Assembly: GCA_028285625.1 (NCBI GenBank)
Contig: JANQOX010000018.1
Coordinates: 83,245-145,896 of the forward strand
Length of the DNA stretch: 62,652 bases
From: Myxococcota bacterium
GTDB taxonomy: Bacteria; Myxococcota_A; UBA9160; UBA6930
Reading direction: 5' to 3'
Below, in pieces: positions 16,927 through 28,375 of the stretch. Each line of letters begins with the position of its first letter. Positions within the stretch are counted from its first letter, which is position 1. The translations under genes and the position numbers were made by a program. The notes beneath the pieces are model-generated. The model saw nothing but the letters and a program-made list of their open reading frames with translations, did not search any database and was not told the DNA's origin.

Positions 16927-18881
16927 TGAACGGCGGCGGGTTCATGGCCCTGCTCCTCGCAGGGTTGCTGCTCGTGGGCCATGCGGCCCACGCGGCGGGC
17001 ATGCCCGCGCGCGTTCGCATCGTGGTCGGCAACCAGCACCGGATTCCGCTGCAGATCCCGGTGGTCCGAATGGCGACGGGCGACCCCTCGATCGCCCATG
17101 CGCAGCTGGTCGACGATCGCGAGCTTCTGGTGCTGGGGCGGCGGGTCGGCCGGACGAACCTCATCGTGTGGCTCGCCGACGGCAGCACCCACGACCTGGG
17201 CCTCCGCGTGGAGCGCGACCTCTCGCTGCTGTCCGCGGCCCTGCGGGCGATCCATCCCGAGATCCGCGTCTCCATGGTTCCAGACCGCGATGCCGTGGCG
17301 CTTCGTGGGACGGTTCCCGACGTACGCTTCGCGCGGGCGGCGGAGGCGACGGCGCGCGAGTACCTCTCGGGGTCGCGCGGTCTCGGCCGCAGAGGCAGTC
17401 GAGGCCCCGTCGTGCGGGGCGAGGGCGTCGCAGAGGGTGAGGAGGGTGCCGTCGGCGCCGAGGCAGAGGGCGGCCAGCTGGCGGACGACCCGATCTACCT
17501 GGCCACGGCCGTCGACCGCGCGGGTGCCGAGGTGATCAACCTGATCCGGGTCGAAGACCTGCCCCCGGCACTCGAGGAGCGGATCGCAAGCACCATCCGA
17601 CCCCTGGGCGGCCAACGCGTGCGCGTGCGCCGCGTGATCAGCGGTCCGATGCCGGACGACGAGGTCGACTCCTTCATCCTCGAAGGGCCGGTGCGCGGTC
17701 AGGTCGCGATGGTTCGCGTGCTGCTCGCGGCCGCACGGGTGGTGACCGGCGGAAGGACCTCGGTGGAGTCGATCCGCGTGCTCGCCGACGAGGGCGGAAG
17801 CCTCGGCGGTGGCTCCGGCTCCGGCGGCGCGGGCATCGGAACCCTCTCCGGTTTTTCGGCGCGCGCCGGTCGCACGGCGGGTGCCGGAGGCGTCTCGAAC
17901 AACCTCGCCTCGAACGTCGCGCGTGCCAAGGCGCTGTCGGTTGCCGGCGGGAGGATCCTCGCCTTTCTCGACGCAGAGGACATTCCCCAGCTCCGGCTCC
18001 AGACGCGGATCTACGAGGTCGACCGCTCGCGCCTGCGCGAATGGACCCCGAACCTGAGCGTGCTGGTGGGCGACCTCGACGGTGTCGAGCTGCTCGCATC
18101 GCCGACGTCGTTGATCACCCAGGGCCCCGACGCGGTGCAGGTGACCACCGACCAGATCCAGGGCGCGTTGTCGCTGATCGAGGGCGGCACGCTCGTCGGC
18201 GGCGTCCAGTACGTCGGCAGCAAGGTCGCCGTCGATGCCACGTTCCGGTTGCTCGAGAACGAGCAGATCGCCAGGGCCATGGCGCGCCCAACCCTGATGG
18301 TGATGAACGGCGAGATCGCGAGCTTCGCAGTGGGCGGCCAGATCCCCATCGCCGTGACGGTGGACACGACCACGTCGGCCAGCTCCGGGCAGCTGCTCAA
18401 CTCGACCGTGTTCCGCCAGTTCGGCGTCGAGGTGTCGGTGCGGCCGCACGTGGACGAGAACGACATGATCACCCTCGACATCACGCCCAGCGTGACGCAG
18501 CCCGACTTCGATCTGACCGGCGCGATCTCGGAGTCGACCGGCGAAGACCAGTCGACGGTCTCGTTCGAATCGCGCTCGCTCAAGACCTCCTCGCGGCTCC
18601 GGGACGGAGAGACGGTGCTGCTCGCGGGCTTCCTGCAGTCGACCGTGAGCCGCGACAGCGACTACACCCCGGGGCTCCACCGGGTCCCCGGTCTCGGCTG
18701 GCTCTTCAAGAGCCGGGACGACCAGCGCCGAGAGCTCGACTTCGTCATCGCCATCACGCCCACGATCGTGCGCGACCACCTCCCGTCTACCGAGCTGTGG
18801 GCGTACCCCTCCAACATGGAGATCCTCGAGAAGCTGATGGAGCCGCCCGCGGGGACGACTCCGGGCGCGGGCCCTACCTAG
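16926..18881 (+). CDS. rcpA: Tad/Flp pilus outer-membrane secretin (CpaC/RcpA-like)
   Basis: 651 residues. A signal peptide (ending near AHAAG) is followed by the pilus N-terminal domain (RIVVGNQHRIPLQIPV), BON-like segments, a Gly/Glu-rich low-complexity insert (about 145-180), and a second Gly/Ser-rich stretch (about 295-335). The secretin core has ARPTLMVMNGEIASFAVGGQIPI and ends with SLKTSSRLRDGETVLLAGFL. It forms the outer-membrane pore through which the Flp pilus passes. ATG 16926 overlaps the sigma factor stop (TGATG). It is longer than typical CpaC because of the inserts. Confidence 0.9.
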   Translation: MNGGGFMALLLAGLLLVGHAAHAAGMPARVRIVVGNQHRIPLQIPVVRMATGDPSIAHAQLVDDRELLVLGRRVGRTNLIVWLADGSTHDLGLRVERDLSLLSAALRAIHPEIRVSMVPDRDAVALRGTVPDVRFARAAEATAREYLSGSRGLGRRGSRGPVVRGEGVAEGEEGAVGAEAEGGQLADDPIYLATAVDRAGAEVINLIRVEDLPPALEERIASTIRPLGGQRVRVRRVISGPMPDDEVDSFILEGPVRGQVAMVRVLLAAARVVTGGRTSVESIRVLADEGGSLGGGSGSGGAGIGTLSGFSARAGRTAGAGGVSNNLASNVARAKALSVAGGRILAFLDAEDIPQLRLQTRIYEVDRSRLREWTPNLSVLVGDLDGVELLASPTSLITQGPDAVQVTTDQIQGALSLIEGGTLVGGVQYVGSKVAVDATFRLLENEQIARAMARPTLMVMNGEIASFAVGGQIPIAVTVDTTTSASSGQLLNSTVFRQFGVEVSVRPHVDENDMITLDITPSVTQPDFDLTGAISESTGEDQSTVSFESRSLKTSSRLRDGETVLLAGFLQSTVSRDSDYTPGLHRVPGLGWLFKSRDDQRRELDFVIAITPTIVRDHLPSTELWAYPSNMEILEKLMEPPAGTTPGAGPT

Positions 18882-19006
18882 ACCCCGTGGCCGCCAAGAA
18901 ACCGCCAACTGCATGGAACTCGGCGCCGGTCACCGGCACCCCGTAGGTGCACTCGTGCATTCGAGACGGCCGCACCTGCGGCGCAACCCAAGAAAGGGAG
19001 AAGCAG

Positions 19007-19396
19007 ATGAAGAAGAACGATCGACGCCTCCGCCGCAAGCGAGGAGCTGCTCTGGCCGAGTACGGGGTGCTTCTGGCCGGCGTGACGCTGGCGGGACTGG
19101 TCGCCGTCTCGGTGCTGGGTGGCAAGGTCGGCGGCCTGGTGGCCTCGGTCGCCACCCTGCTGCCGGGCGCCGCTCCCGAGGACAATGCCCCCGTTCAGGT
19201 GGGCCGGATGATCGAGACCACGACGGCCGACGCGAACGGCGACGGCACCCAGGAGCAGATCCTCGACGCGGCTCGGGTGCTCCATGGGCAGGCCACCGTG
19301 CCCAGCTCGCGGCTCGGCGCAAGCCTGAACCTCGGTGAGGAGACCGACGAGACGTCGCACCTCTACCAGCTCGGCGACCGCCTGGTCACGAACTGA
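19007..19396 (+). CDS. flp: Flp-type pilin, unusually long
   Basis: 129 residues. A short basic leader (KKNDRRLRRKRG) precedes ALAEYGVLLAGVTLAGLVAVSVLG, the Flp class processing site and hydrophobic helix. TadV-type peptidase would cut after the Gly, and Glu at +4/+5 is present. Flp pilins are usually 50-80 residues; here a further ~80 residues extend the mature protein, so it may be a pseudopilin or a capped pilin. ATG 19007 has GGGAG nearby. The 125-base gap upstream separates it from the secretin. Confidence 0.78.
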   Translation: MKKNDRRLRRKRGAALAEYGVLLAGVTLAGLVAVSVLGGKVGGLVASVATLLPGAAPEDNAPVQVGRMIETTTADANGDGTQEQILDAARVLHGQATVPSSRLGASLNLGEETDETSHLYQLGDRLVTN

Positions 19397-19406
19397 GCGC
19401 GGGTGC

Positions 19407-20330
19407 ATGCGGTCTGGTGAAGGTGCCTGCACGCGGAGGCAGCGGGGAGCGGTTCTCGCCGAGTTCGCGATCGTCGCGCTGCTCGTGTGGGTCCTGCTCG
19501 CCGGGACGCTCGAGCTCGGGCGTGCCTTCGCAGCACAGCACCTGATCCAGAACGCGGCCCGCGCCACGGCGCGGGCACTCTCGCTGGAGGCCGCCCCGGC
19601 CGACGCGGAGTTCGAGGCGGCCCTCGCGGGGCTCTTCGACGAGGGCTTCCTCGTCCTCGACGAGGAGCTGCTCGGTCGCTGCGGCGTCCCGGGATTCGAC
19701 GAGCCCGGGCATGCGCAAGAGTTCGAGGACTTCCTCGGCGAGCGGCTCCCCATGGTGAACCGCCTGCTCCGCCCGTTGATGATCTTCGAGCAGGCAGGCG
19801 GCGTGGCGCGGCTCCGCTATCCCGGAGCGATGCTGCTGCGCGACCCGCCGCCCGGCGGCTTTGCGAGCTGTGACGCGGGCTCGCGCTACACGGTGCTGGT
19901 CCCGCGTCTCGCCGCCGGGCAGGTCCAATGGCTCCCGGTCGTCGACCAGGCCCCGATGTCGGATCCCGCCACGGGATCGCCGGTGGGCTTCAAGCTCGAG
20001 GACGGGGGCTGGTCGTCACTGCGCATCCACTACCCGTTCCAGGCTGCCGGACTCGTCTCGTGGGTCGAGACCGCCAAGATCAACCCCAGCACGGGCCTGC
20101 CCTTCCAGCGACCCGAGACGGTCGCGGCGTTGGACGGGCTGGAGGTCGCGGCGCCCGAGGGCGCCCAGGTCGACGCCTCCCTCGACGACGAGATCCCGAA
20201 TGCCGGGCTCGTCAACCCCTACTCGGGCAGCCTGGGGCTGGGTCGGGTGTACGTGTTGGGACGCGAGGTCCGGCCCTACCGGCGCGTCATCTCGGCATCG
20301 GCCGCCTTCCGACGCGAGGTCTTCCTTTGA
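19407..20330 (+). CDS. TadE-like pilus assembly protein
   Basis: 307 residues. The short basic leader RRQRG is followed by AVLAEFAIVALLVWVLLAGTLELGRAF, the TadE family N-terminal pseudopilin-like helix. The soluble part is mostly unique, with an acidic stretch (about 70-110). TadE and TadF are minor pseudopilins; this one is about twice the usual length. ATG 19407 begins 11 bases after the pilin stop. No separate TadF is seen. Confidence 0.8.
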   Translation: MRSGEGACTRRQRGAVLAEFAIVALLVWVLLAGTLELGRAFAAQHLIQNAARATARALSLEAAPADAEFEAALAGLFDEGFLVLDEELLGRCGVPGFDEPGHAQEFEDFLGERLPMVNRLLRPLMIFEQAGGVARLRYPGAMLLRDPPPGGFASCDAGSRYTVLVPRLAAGQVQWLPVVDQAPMSDPATGSPVGFKLEDGGWSSLRIHYPFQAAGLVSWVETAKINPSTGLPFQRPETVAALDGLEVAAPEGAQVDASLDDEIPNAGLVNPYSGSLGLGRVYVLGREVRPYRRVISASAAFRREVFL

Positions 20331-21250
20331 GCCGCACTCGCCCGATCCAGCCTTCGCGCGGGCGCATGCCCGGACTCCTCGCCGTTGGGGGCGGCGTCGT
20401 CCTGGCCGCGGCCGGCGTCGCCCTGGTGGTCTGGTCGCTCGGGCTGCTCGACGGCCCGGAGGCGGGTCCCGCCGGCATCCCCGACGGGCACGTGGCGGTG
20501 CCCGTCGCCAGCGCCCCGCTTCCCGCCTACACGGCCATCCAGCTCGATCATCTGGTCAACCCGCAGACCGGCAGTCTCTCGGTGGTGTACCTGCCCGAGG
20601 GCACGCTGCTGCCGGGCACGGTGGGCGATGCGAAGTCGCTGCTCGGCCGCGTACTCGCGCGGGACAAGGACCCGGGCCGGGTCTTTCGCGAGGACGACCT
20701 GCTGCCCGCTGGAACACGCGCGGGCCTGGTGGCCGGCATCCCGGCCGGCAAGCGGGCGCTTCGGATCGACGCCTCGAAGGTGAACGGAATCATCGGGCTG
20801 CGCCGCGGCGACCGCTTCGACCTGGTGGCCACGCGTCGCCACCGGGGCGCGCGTCCTTCGGTCGGCGGTGCGAGCCTGGGGCCGCGCGCCCAGGTGCACG
20901 AGGTCGTCATCGACGGCGCCGTCGTCGAGCCCCTCGCTCAGCGACAGCTGCCGGATGCGCGCGGTGCGGGCCGGGTCGTGCAGGAGATGGTGATCGCCGT
21001 GGCACCCGAAGAGGTGCCGCTGCTGACCGAGGCGCTCGAGGTGGCCTCGCGCATCGACTGCGTGCCGCGATCGGGCCATCCCGAAGAGCGGGCCTTCTCG
21101 GGCGAGACGGCGCGAACCCAGCGTACGGCTCGCCCGGGATTCGGCGGCGAGTCGCTCGTGGACACCATCGAGGGCGACCAGCGCGCGCTGCGCGCGGTGC
21201 CGTCGGCGGGGCTTCCCAGCGTGTCCACCGGCCCGTACGACGGAGGCTGA
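20327..21250 (+). CDS. cpaB: Flp pilus assembly protein CpaB/RcpC
   Basis: About 307 residues. A membrane segment (about 17-42) leads into a SAF-like/CpaB domain (PDGHVAVPVASAPLPAYTAIQLDHLV) and an RcpC-type segment (RALRIDASKVNGIIGLRRGDRFDLVAT) resembling beta-clip domains that bind glycan. TTG 20327 overlaps the TadE stop and has GAGG upstream; ATG 20366 is an alternative. CpaB is needed for secretin-linked pilus assembly. Confidence 0.8.
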   Translation: MSRTRPIQPSRGRMPGLLAVGGGVVLAAAGVALVVWSLGLLDGPEAGPAGIPDGHVAVPVASAPLPAYTAIQLDHLVNPQTGSLSVVYLPEGTLLPGTVGDAKSLLGRVLARDKDPGRVFREDDLLPAGTRAGLVAGIPAGKRALRIDASKVNGIIGLRRGDRFDLVATRRHRGARPSVGGASLGPRAQVHEVVIDGAVVEPLAQRQLPDARGAGRVVQEMVIAVAPEEVPLLTEALEVASRIDCVPRSGHPEERAFSGETARTQRTARPGFGGESLVDTIEGDQRALRAVPSAGLPSVSTGPYDGG

Positions 21251-21253
21251 GCG

Positions 21254-22348
21254 GTGCTCCCCTTCGCGGCCTTCCTGCTGTTCGCCCTCTTCGGGATCGC
21301 AGCCCTGAACGTCGACATGGGAATGGCCTTCGGTGCCAAGGCGCGGCTCGAGAGCGCGACCGAGACCCTCGCGCTCGAGCGCTCTCGCCTGAATGTCATC
21401 TCGCCGGGAGGCGTCGTCGATCCCGAGGAGGAAGCGGCGGCGCTCGATGGCCTCATGGGGTCGCTGATGGAGCTCGCACCCGCCGAGACGGGCTCGTCGC
21501 CGGGGCCTGTCACGTTGCGCGCCGTCGAGGGCCCGGTGCTGGGCGACGACGGAGAGGTCGCGCTCTCGCGGCGCATTCCGCTGCTGTTCGGCAGGGGTGC
21601 GGTTCCCACGCGCGATGACGAGCCCCTCGACCTCGACGAGCTGAGGGCGGCGAACGGCGGGGTGATCGACGGCGGGGGCCTGCGCGGGCGCGGTCTCGCG
21701 CCGGGCGCCCGCGCGCGCGTGCTGTCGCAGCCGGTGCTTCGGGTGGGGCTTCCCCAGGCGGCGGGGCCGACAGGCGACCCGGTGCCGGGCCTCGCGCTCG
21801 TGGCCCTCGATCTCGCAGAGCTTCCGCCGCAGGATCCGGAGGCGCAGGCGCCCGTGCTGTTCGAGGCCGAGCTCACCGTCGACCTGGCCAGCGGCGACGT
21901 CCAGCGCGGCGACCCGTCGAGTCCCGTCGTCGTGGGCCGGGTGATCCACCATCCGTCGAACCCGAACGACCCCTGCGCGGGTGCCGGCTGCAGCGGCTGG
22001 GCCGTGGGCGACGTCCCCGACTTCAGCGAGGGCCTGCCCCTCGGTCTGCCCGCCGTGTCGGGGCCGGCGTACGTGCCCGTCTACGACTCGTTGCGCTGCA
22101 ATCGGGTGGTCGGCTTCGTGGCCGCCCAGGTCTCGCTCGCGGGCAGCACGCTCCTGCTCACGCCCCTCCAGAGCCTGGTGGCGGACAACGCCAGTGCGAT
22201 CCCCGACGCGTCGGCGATGGCCCCCGACCCGAGCGGCCCCCTGGCGACCTGTCCGCTCCCGGTCGCAGAGGTGCGAAACCTCGCCGTACCCATCCTGCGC
22301 GTGGCGGCCCTGGCCCGTCATGACGCCTACGCCGTGGAGGCCCCGTAG
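21254..22348 (+). CDS. TadG-like pilus assembly protein
   Basis: 364 residues. It opens directly with a hydrophobic segment (LPFAAFLLFALFGIAALNVDMG) as in the N-terminal part of TadG/Flp-linked proteins, with no cytoplasmic tail. The periplasmic part is Pro/Gly-rich with two Cys in CAGAGC. No VWA metal site (DxSxS) is obvious, so it may be a short TadG variant. GTG 21254 is 3 bases after the cpaB stop. Confidence 0.6.
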   Translation: MLPFAAFLLFALFGIAALNVDMGMAFGAKARLESATETLALERSRLNVISPGGVVDPEEEAAALDGLMGSLMELAPAETGSSPGPVTLRAVEGPVLGDDGEVALSRRIPLLFGRGAVPTRDDEPLDLDELRAANGGVIDGGGLRGRGLAPGARARVLSQPVLRVGLPQAAGPTGDPVPGLALVALDLAELPPQDPEAQAPVLFEAELTVDLASGDVQRGDPSSPVVVGRVIHHPSNPNDPCAGAGCSGWAVGDVPDFSEGLPLGLPAVSGPAYVPVYDSLRCNRVVGFVAAQVSLAGSTLLLTPLQSLVADNASAIPDASAMAPDPSGPLATCPLPVAEVRNLAVPILRVAALARHDAYAVEAP

Positions 22349-22350
22349 CC

Positions 22351-23573
22351 GTGCCCGTGGATCGCGCGCTGGAAGTGCTGGTGGTCGGGAGCGATCCCGG
22401 CCTGGAAGCCGAGGTGGAGAGCGCCCTGGCCGCCGTCGCAGGCCGTGCGGCCGTGCGCGCCGCGCCCGACTTCGGCGCAGGACTGGCGACCGCCCGCGCG
22501 CGGCGGCCCGACGTCGTCTTCGCCGAGCTCGGCGCGAGCGCGGAGTTGCTGCGTGGCTTCGCGGCCGACCTGCGCGCGTTGACGCCGGGCGCGCTCCTGG
22601 TGGGGATCCGTTCCGGCCGACCGGACGAGGCCGAGGGCCCGGTCCTGGTCGAAGCGGTGAGGATCCGCGTGGACGGGTTGCTGGAGCGTCCCCTGTCGAG
22701 CCGCGAGCTCCAGCCCATCCTGCCGCGACTCGAGGAGGTGCTGCGCGGCGGCGCGAGCACGGGCCGCATCGTGGCGTTCCACAGCACGAAGGGCGGCGTC
22801 GGCAAGTCGACCCTCTCCATCAATACCGCCTGCGCCTTGGCCCAGAGCCACCCCGATCAGGTGCTGCTGGTGGACTGCTCGCTCCAGCTGGGCGTGTGCG
22901 AGGCGGCGCTGGACCTCCAGGGAAGCGCCACCCTGGCGGACGCGGTTCGCGAGCACGAGCGACTGGACGCGACCCTGCTGCGACAGCTGGCCGAGCCCCA
23001 CGCGAGCGGGCTTCGTCTGCTGTCGGCACCGCGCGACGCGGTCGACGCGAGCGACGTGACCGAGGACGGGATCACGCGGCTGCTCGCCGTCGCCCGCGAG
23101 GCCTTCGAGTTCGTGGTGGTCGACACGCTCCCCGTCGTGGATGGGGCGATGCTCGCCGTGCTCGACCTGTCCGACCGTCTCTACCTGGTGAACCAGGGCA
23201 CGGTGCCCGACGTGATCGGCGCGGCGCGCCTGCTCTCGGTGCTCGACGAGCTCGGCATCCAGGAGGGCAGGCGGCGGGTGGTCCTGAACCGCAACACGCC
23301 GCGCTTCCCGGGGTCGTTGCGCGCGAGCGAGGTGGCGACTCGGCTCGGCTGTGCCGTCGACTTCCACGTGCCCTACGACAAGCGCGTGTTCACGGCGCTC
23401 AACCTGGGACGCCCGCGGATCCTGAGCGCCGGGCGCTTCGGCTGGGGCCGCGTGCTGCGGGCGATCGCCCGGGATGCGGAGTCGGTGTCGGGTGGCACCG
23501 GGGCGCCCACGTCGCCGGCGCCGCGCGACGAGCCCGAGCGGGTTCCCGCCATCGGTGCGGTCGAGGTCGAGGC

Positions 23574-23577
<4 letters not shown>
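22351..23577 (+). CDS. cpaE: TadZ/CpaE-like P-loop ATPase
   Basis: 408 residues. An N-terminal receiver-like domain (LEVLVVGSDPGLEAEVESAL; about 1-125) lacks an obvious phospho-Asp. A MinD/ParA-type ATPase follows with deviant Walker A FHSTKGGVGKSTL at about 144-156 and VDCS in motif A'. TadZ marks the pole or site of Tad assembly. GTG 22351 starts 2 bases after the upstream stop, and the cpaF ATG overlaps its TGA. Confidence 0.88.
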
Positions 23578-24993
<1,416 letters not shown>

Positions 24994-25001
<8 letters not shown>

Positions 25002-25689
25002 TCGCGCGCGCTGGGTCTCGATCGCGACGGCCGGCCTCGTGCTGCTGGCCTGCCAGACGCCCCAGGAGAACCCCCACGATCCCAACGTGCTGCTGCGCGA
25101 CTACCTGCTGGCCTGGGAGGAAGGACGCGCCAAGGGCTGGAACTGCGAGGAGCGCGCCGCCCGGTCGTCGCCGCTGATCGATTGCGAGCGGATCACCCGC
25201 GACATTGCGCGCCTGGCAGTCGACTTCCCGCGCCATCCCGACGTGCTGCTGGCGAACGCGTCGATCTCGTACGCGATGCGACGCCCCGAGGAGGCACAGG
25301 CGTATCTCGACCGCCTGATCCGCCTGCAGCCCATCGAGCCGGATGCCGCGGTCCTGCGCAGCCGCATCGCGCTCGGGGACGGCAACCTGCGCCTGGCGCG
25401 CAGGATTCTCGAAGAGCAGATCGAGCTCGTCCCCGATCATGCGGGGCTGCGCGAAGCGCTCGCCTCGGTGCTGTACCTGGAGGGCGACACCGAGGCCGCC
25501 CGCCGGTCGCTGAGCGCCGCCGCGCGACTCGGTGCACCGGACTGGCGCGTCGCCTACAACCGCGGCCTGGTCGCCGAAGCGGAGGACAAGCCCGACGAGG
25601 CGGCGAGCCACTACCAGGAGGCGCTGGCGGCCGCACCCGAGTTCCTCCAGGCGCGCTCGCGCCTGCGGGGGCTCGAAGCCGACCGCTGA
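24994..25689 (+). CDS. TPR lipoprotein (TadD-like)
   Basis: 231 residues. The signal peptide ends in the lipobox VLLAC. Tetratricopeptide-like helices follow from about residue 75 to the end ([68 protein letters not shown]). TadD, a TPR lipoprotein, acts as secretin pilotin or assembly factor in Tad systems, which fits this last position in the operon. ATG 24994 overlaps the cpaF stop. Confidence 0.8.
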
Positions 25690-25873
25690 TCCCCGTTGCG
25701 ACGGCTGCGGCCGCCCTCCCGTCAGGGGATGGAGCAGGAGAGAGGGGTTCGCACTAGAATGCGCCCTCCGCCAACCCTCGCCGGGGTTCCGTCATGACGA
25801 AGCGATCGAAGCCCGGAGCGCGCGTCCCTGCCAACGCGGTCGCGTCGTCGCTCGCGGAAGGGCCCCCGGGACC

Positions 25874-26521
25874 TTGACGGTCGAGATACGCGCCGCCGAC
25901 GCCGCGCTTGCGGAGACCTGTGAGGCGCAAGCCGTCGACCTCGTCTGGCGGACGGGCGCCGCATCGTACGCGTACCAGTTCGGGCCCGGCCGCGAGGTCT
26001 TCGACGCGTTCGTCGGGGAGGCCTGGAAGGGCACGGACAACCTGTTCGCCCACAGCGGAGCCACCGTGGCGATGCAGGGCGAGCAGCTCGTCGGCCTCGA
26101 GATCGGCTTTCCGGGCGCCGACTTCCACAGGCTTCAGGCGCCGCTTCGCGAGGTGACGATCGGCCTGGTGCAGAGCGGCCGCATCGCGCCCGACCGGCTG
26201 CGGGAAATTGGAAGACGCACGCGCCTGGCGAGCTACCTGAACGCGCACATCCCCGACGACACCTACTACATCCTCTCCCTCGCGGTGGCGGACTCGCAGC
26301 GCGGCACGGGGCTCGGCCGCCGCCTGCTGGAGCGCGCCATCGAAGCGGCGCGTTCCGAGGGCTTCCGCGAACTGCACCTCGACGTGCTCTCGGACAATCC
26401 CGCCGTCGGGTTCTACCGAGCCCTCGGCCTGACCTGCGTCGCGGAAACCCTCGCGCCCGAGCCGTGTCGTGAGCACGGCGTGCCGATGGAGATGCGGATG
26501 GTGCTCCCGCTCGGAGACTGA
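25874..26521 (+). CDS. GNAT-family N-acetyltransferase
   Basis: 215 residues. The acetyl-CoA binding motif is VADSQRGTGLGRRLLERAI (about 138-156), followed by LHLDVLSDNPAVGFYRALGL, the canonical GNAT pattern. The substrate is not predictable. Start TTG 25874 is a best guess: it overlaps the TGA of a possible 27-codon upstream frame (ATG 25794), a layout that would permit translational coupling. The region before it contains TAGAAT (near 25755), a possible -10 box. Confidence 0.8.
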   Translation: MTVEIRAADAALAETCEAQAVDLVWRTGAASYAYQFGPGREVFDAFVGEAWKGTDNLFAHSGATVAMQGEQLVGLEIGFPGADFHRLQAPLREVTIGLVQSGRIAPDRLREIGRRTRLASYLNAHIPDDTYYILSLAVADSQRGTGLGRRLLERAIEAARSEGFRELHLDVLSDNPAVGFYRALGLTCVAETLAPEPCREHGVPMEMRMVLPLGD

Positions 26522-26536
26522 GCCCACGCCAGCCGG

Positions 26537-27559
26537 GTGCCGTTGCGCGCGCCACGGAGGGTCTCCAAACTGAGAGCCGTGCAGAACGGATCGCGCGCTG
26601 CGCAGGCCCGAGACCGGGCGCCGCAGGGCCCTGCCGTCGAGGGCGGCCCGGGGAGGGTCTGGTTCCGCGACGCCGACGAGCTGAACGCCGCGGCCCGGGG
26701 ATGGAGCTTCGAGTTCGTGCAGCTCGACTGCGGTGCGTTCTCCGGCATGCTCGAGCAGCGCGCCGGCCGTGATGTGGCGGTGACGCACTTCCGGTTCAAT
26801 CGATTCTTCCAGCAACTCGGGGTGATCGAGGGGCCGTCGCGGACCTTTGCGCTGTTTCTCGATCGGATCACGCCCTTCACCTGGCTCGACCGCGACTTCG
26901 CCGGAGACGACCTGTGTCTGTTTCCGGCAGATGGCGCGTTCGATTGCGTGTCCCGCCCTGGCTTCGACGCTGCGTCGGTCACGGTCAGCGCTTCGCTGCT
27001 GGAAGCGGTCGCCGACCGCCACGGCCTCCAGCGTGCCTACGAGGCCATCCCGGCCCACGGCGCGGCCATCGGCGGCGCTCGGCAGGTCGTTCCCGAGCTC
27101 CGCGCCAGCGTGCGAAGCTTCCTGGGCCGCCCACCGGAAGCGATGGGCCTGGGCGAGCTGGAGCAGCGGATCGCCCAGCAGGTGCTCCTCGGTTTCGAGG
27201 CGCCGTCCGAGCGAATGCAGATTCCCAGCCAGCGCCGGCGCGACCGGGGCTTTGCCGCGGCCATGCAGCTCGTCCACGAGGGGCCTGCCGGCCCCCCCGC
27301 TGTTCTCGATCTCTGCACCCGGATCGGCGTGAGCGAGCGGACGCTTCGCTACGCCTTTCGCGAGCGGCTCGGCGTCTCGCCCAAGCAGTACCTGAAGGCG
27401 CTCGCGCTCCACCGCGTGCGGCGCGAACTCAAGCACTCGCCCGATGTCGCCGTGCTCGACGTCGCAGCGCGGAATGGCTTCTGGCATTCGGGCCAGTTCG
27501 CCAGGGACTACCGCGCACGTTTCGGAGAGCTGCCCTCCGAAACGGCGCGGCCGCGCTAG
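26537..27559 (+). CDS. AraC-family transcriptional regulator
   Basis: 340 residues. A ~200-residue N-terminal sensing domain precedes a C-terminal double helix-turn-helix (LCTRIGVSERTLRYAFRERLGVSPKQYL and VAARNGFWHSGQFARDYRARFGELP), the AraC/XylS pattern. It starts 16 bases after the acetyltransferase stop, so the two may share a transcript. GTG 26537 is the first start in frame; a GTG 14 codons later is also plausible since the first ~35 residues are basic and unconserved in look. Confidence 0.9.
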   Translation: MPLRAPRRVSKLRAVQNGSRAAQARDRAPQGPAVEGGPGRVWFRDADELNAAARGWSFEFVQLDCGAFSGMLEQRAGRDVAVTHFRFNRFFQQLGVIEGPSRTFALFLDRITPFTWLDRDFAGDDLCLFPADGAFDCVSRPGFDAASVTVSASLLEAVADRHGLQRAYEAIPAHGAAIGGARQVVPELRASVRSFLGRPPEAMGLGELEQRIAQQVLLGFEAPSERMQIPSQRRRDRGFAAAMQLVHEGPAGPPAVLDLCTRIGVSERTLRYAFRERLGVSPKQYLKALALHRVRRELKHSPDVAVLDVAARNGFWHSGQFARDYRARFGELPSETARPR

Positions 27560-27589
27560 AGCTCGACGCCGGGCAGGGTCGGCGCGTTT

Positions 27590-28375
27590 CTACGCGCGCA
27601 CCCGGCGCAGGGCCAGCAGCCCCGCAACCGGCGCCATCAGCAGCGCGAGCGCGGGCTCGGGCAGGGCCGAGGTCGAGAGGGTCATCGTGTAGGCGAACGA
27701 GCCCGATTCGTCGGGGCCGCCCGCGAACAGCGTCGACTCGACGTCGATCAGCGCGGAGACCTGGAACATGTATTCCTGGCCCGCGGTGAGCAGGACCTGC
27801 TGCGCCGGGAACGAGTCCGTGCCGCCGCCCGAGGCCACCGAGATGAACGTGCTCTCGATACTCGACCCCGGGATCGCGCGCAGGACGGCCGAGAGGCCGG
27901 AGCTGCCCGTGGCGCCGGGGGTGCCGGCGATCTGGAAATCGCCGCCGAAGTAGTAGAGCCCGGTCTCGTCCACGAAGAACTCGGTCTTGAAGAAGACGTT
28001 GGCCTCGGAGCTGGCCTTGTTCGGGTCGAAGCCGCCCCCGCTGAGGTCGGTCAGCTGGGCCTGCACGCTGCCGCTGGCGGTCACGGTGATCAGGCTCGAG
28101 GTGACTGACGCCGCGACCGTCGCGTCGGCGAGGCCGATCATCTGGGCCGACGGGATCTCGCTCTGGTCGACGTCGCGGGTGTGGCCGTATGTCCCCGGTG
28201 AGAACTCGTTCGCCGTCTCTCGGGCGAACGCAGAGCCGAAGTTCGTGTGGATCGTGGTCTCGACCTCGAGGAACATCGAGTCGGAGTTGAACCCGATGAA
28301 GCCGAGTGCCGAGGCGTTCGAAGCCACGGCAGAGCAGATGAGCAGGGGCAGGGCCAGTCGCAGCCAGTTTCGCAT
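27590..28375 (-). CDS. Secreted PEP-CTERM protein
   Basis: 261 residues. The signal peptide (LALPLLICSAVASNASA) is followed by a beta-rich body with many Ser, Thr and Gly. The tail ALPEPALALLMAPVAGLLAL then RRVRA is a PEP-CTERM signal for exosortase sorting. It is unrelated in sequence to the paralogue pair at 13.7-15.7 kb. ATG 28375 has GGAG 7 bases upstream. It converges with the AraC gene. The function is unknown. Confidence 0.8.
   Translation of the reverse strand: MRNWLRLALPLLICSAVASNASALGFIGFNSDSMFLEVETTIHTNFGSAFARETANEFSPGTYGHTRDVDQSEIPSAQMIGLADATVAASVTSSLITVTASGSVQAQLTDLSGGGFDPNKASSEANVFFKTEFFVDETGLYYFGGDFQIAGTPGATGSSGLSAVLRAIPGSSIESTFISVASGGGTDSFPAQQVLLTAGQEYMFQVSALIDVESTLFAGGPDESGSFAYTMTLSTSALPEPALALLMAPVAGLLALRRVRA

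Noticed and set aside
22000..23400. Very long plus-strand frame leading into cpaF
   Set aside because: It overlaps tadG and tadZ in another frame and is Arg-rich. The cpaF start at 23574 is clear.
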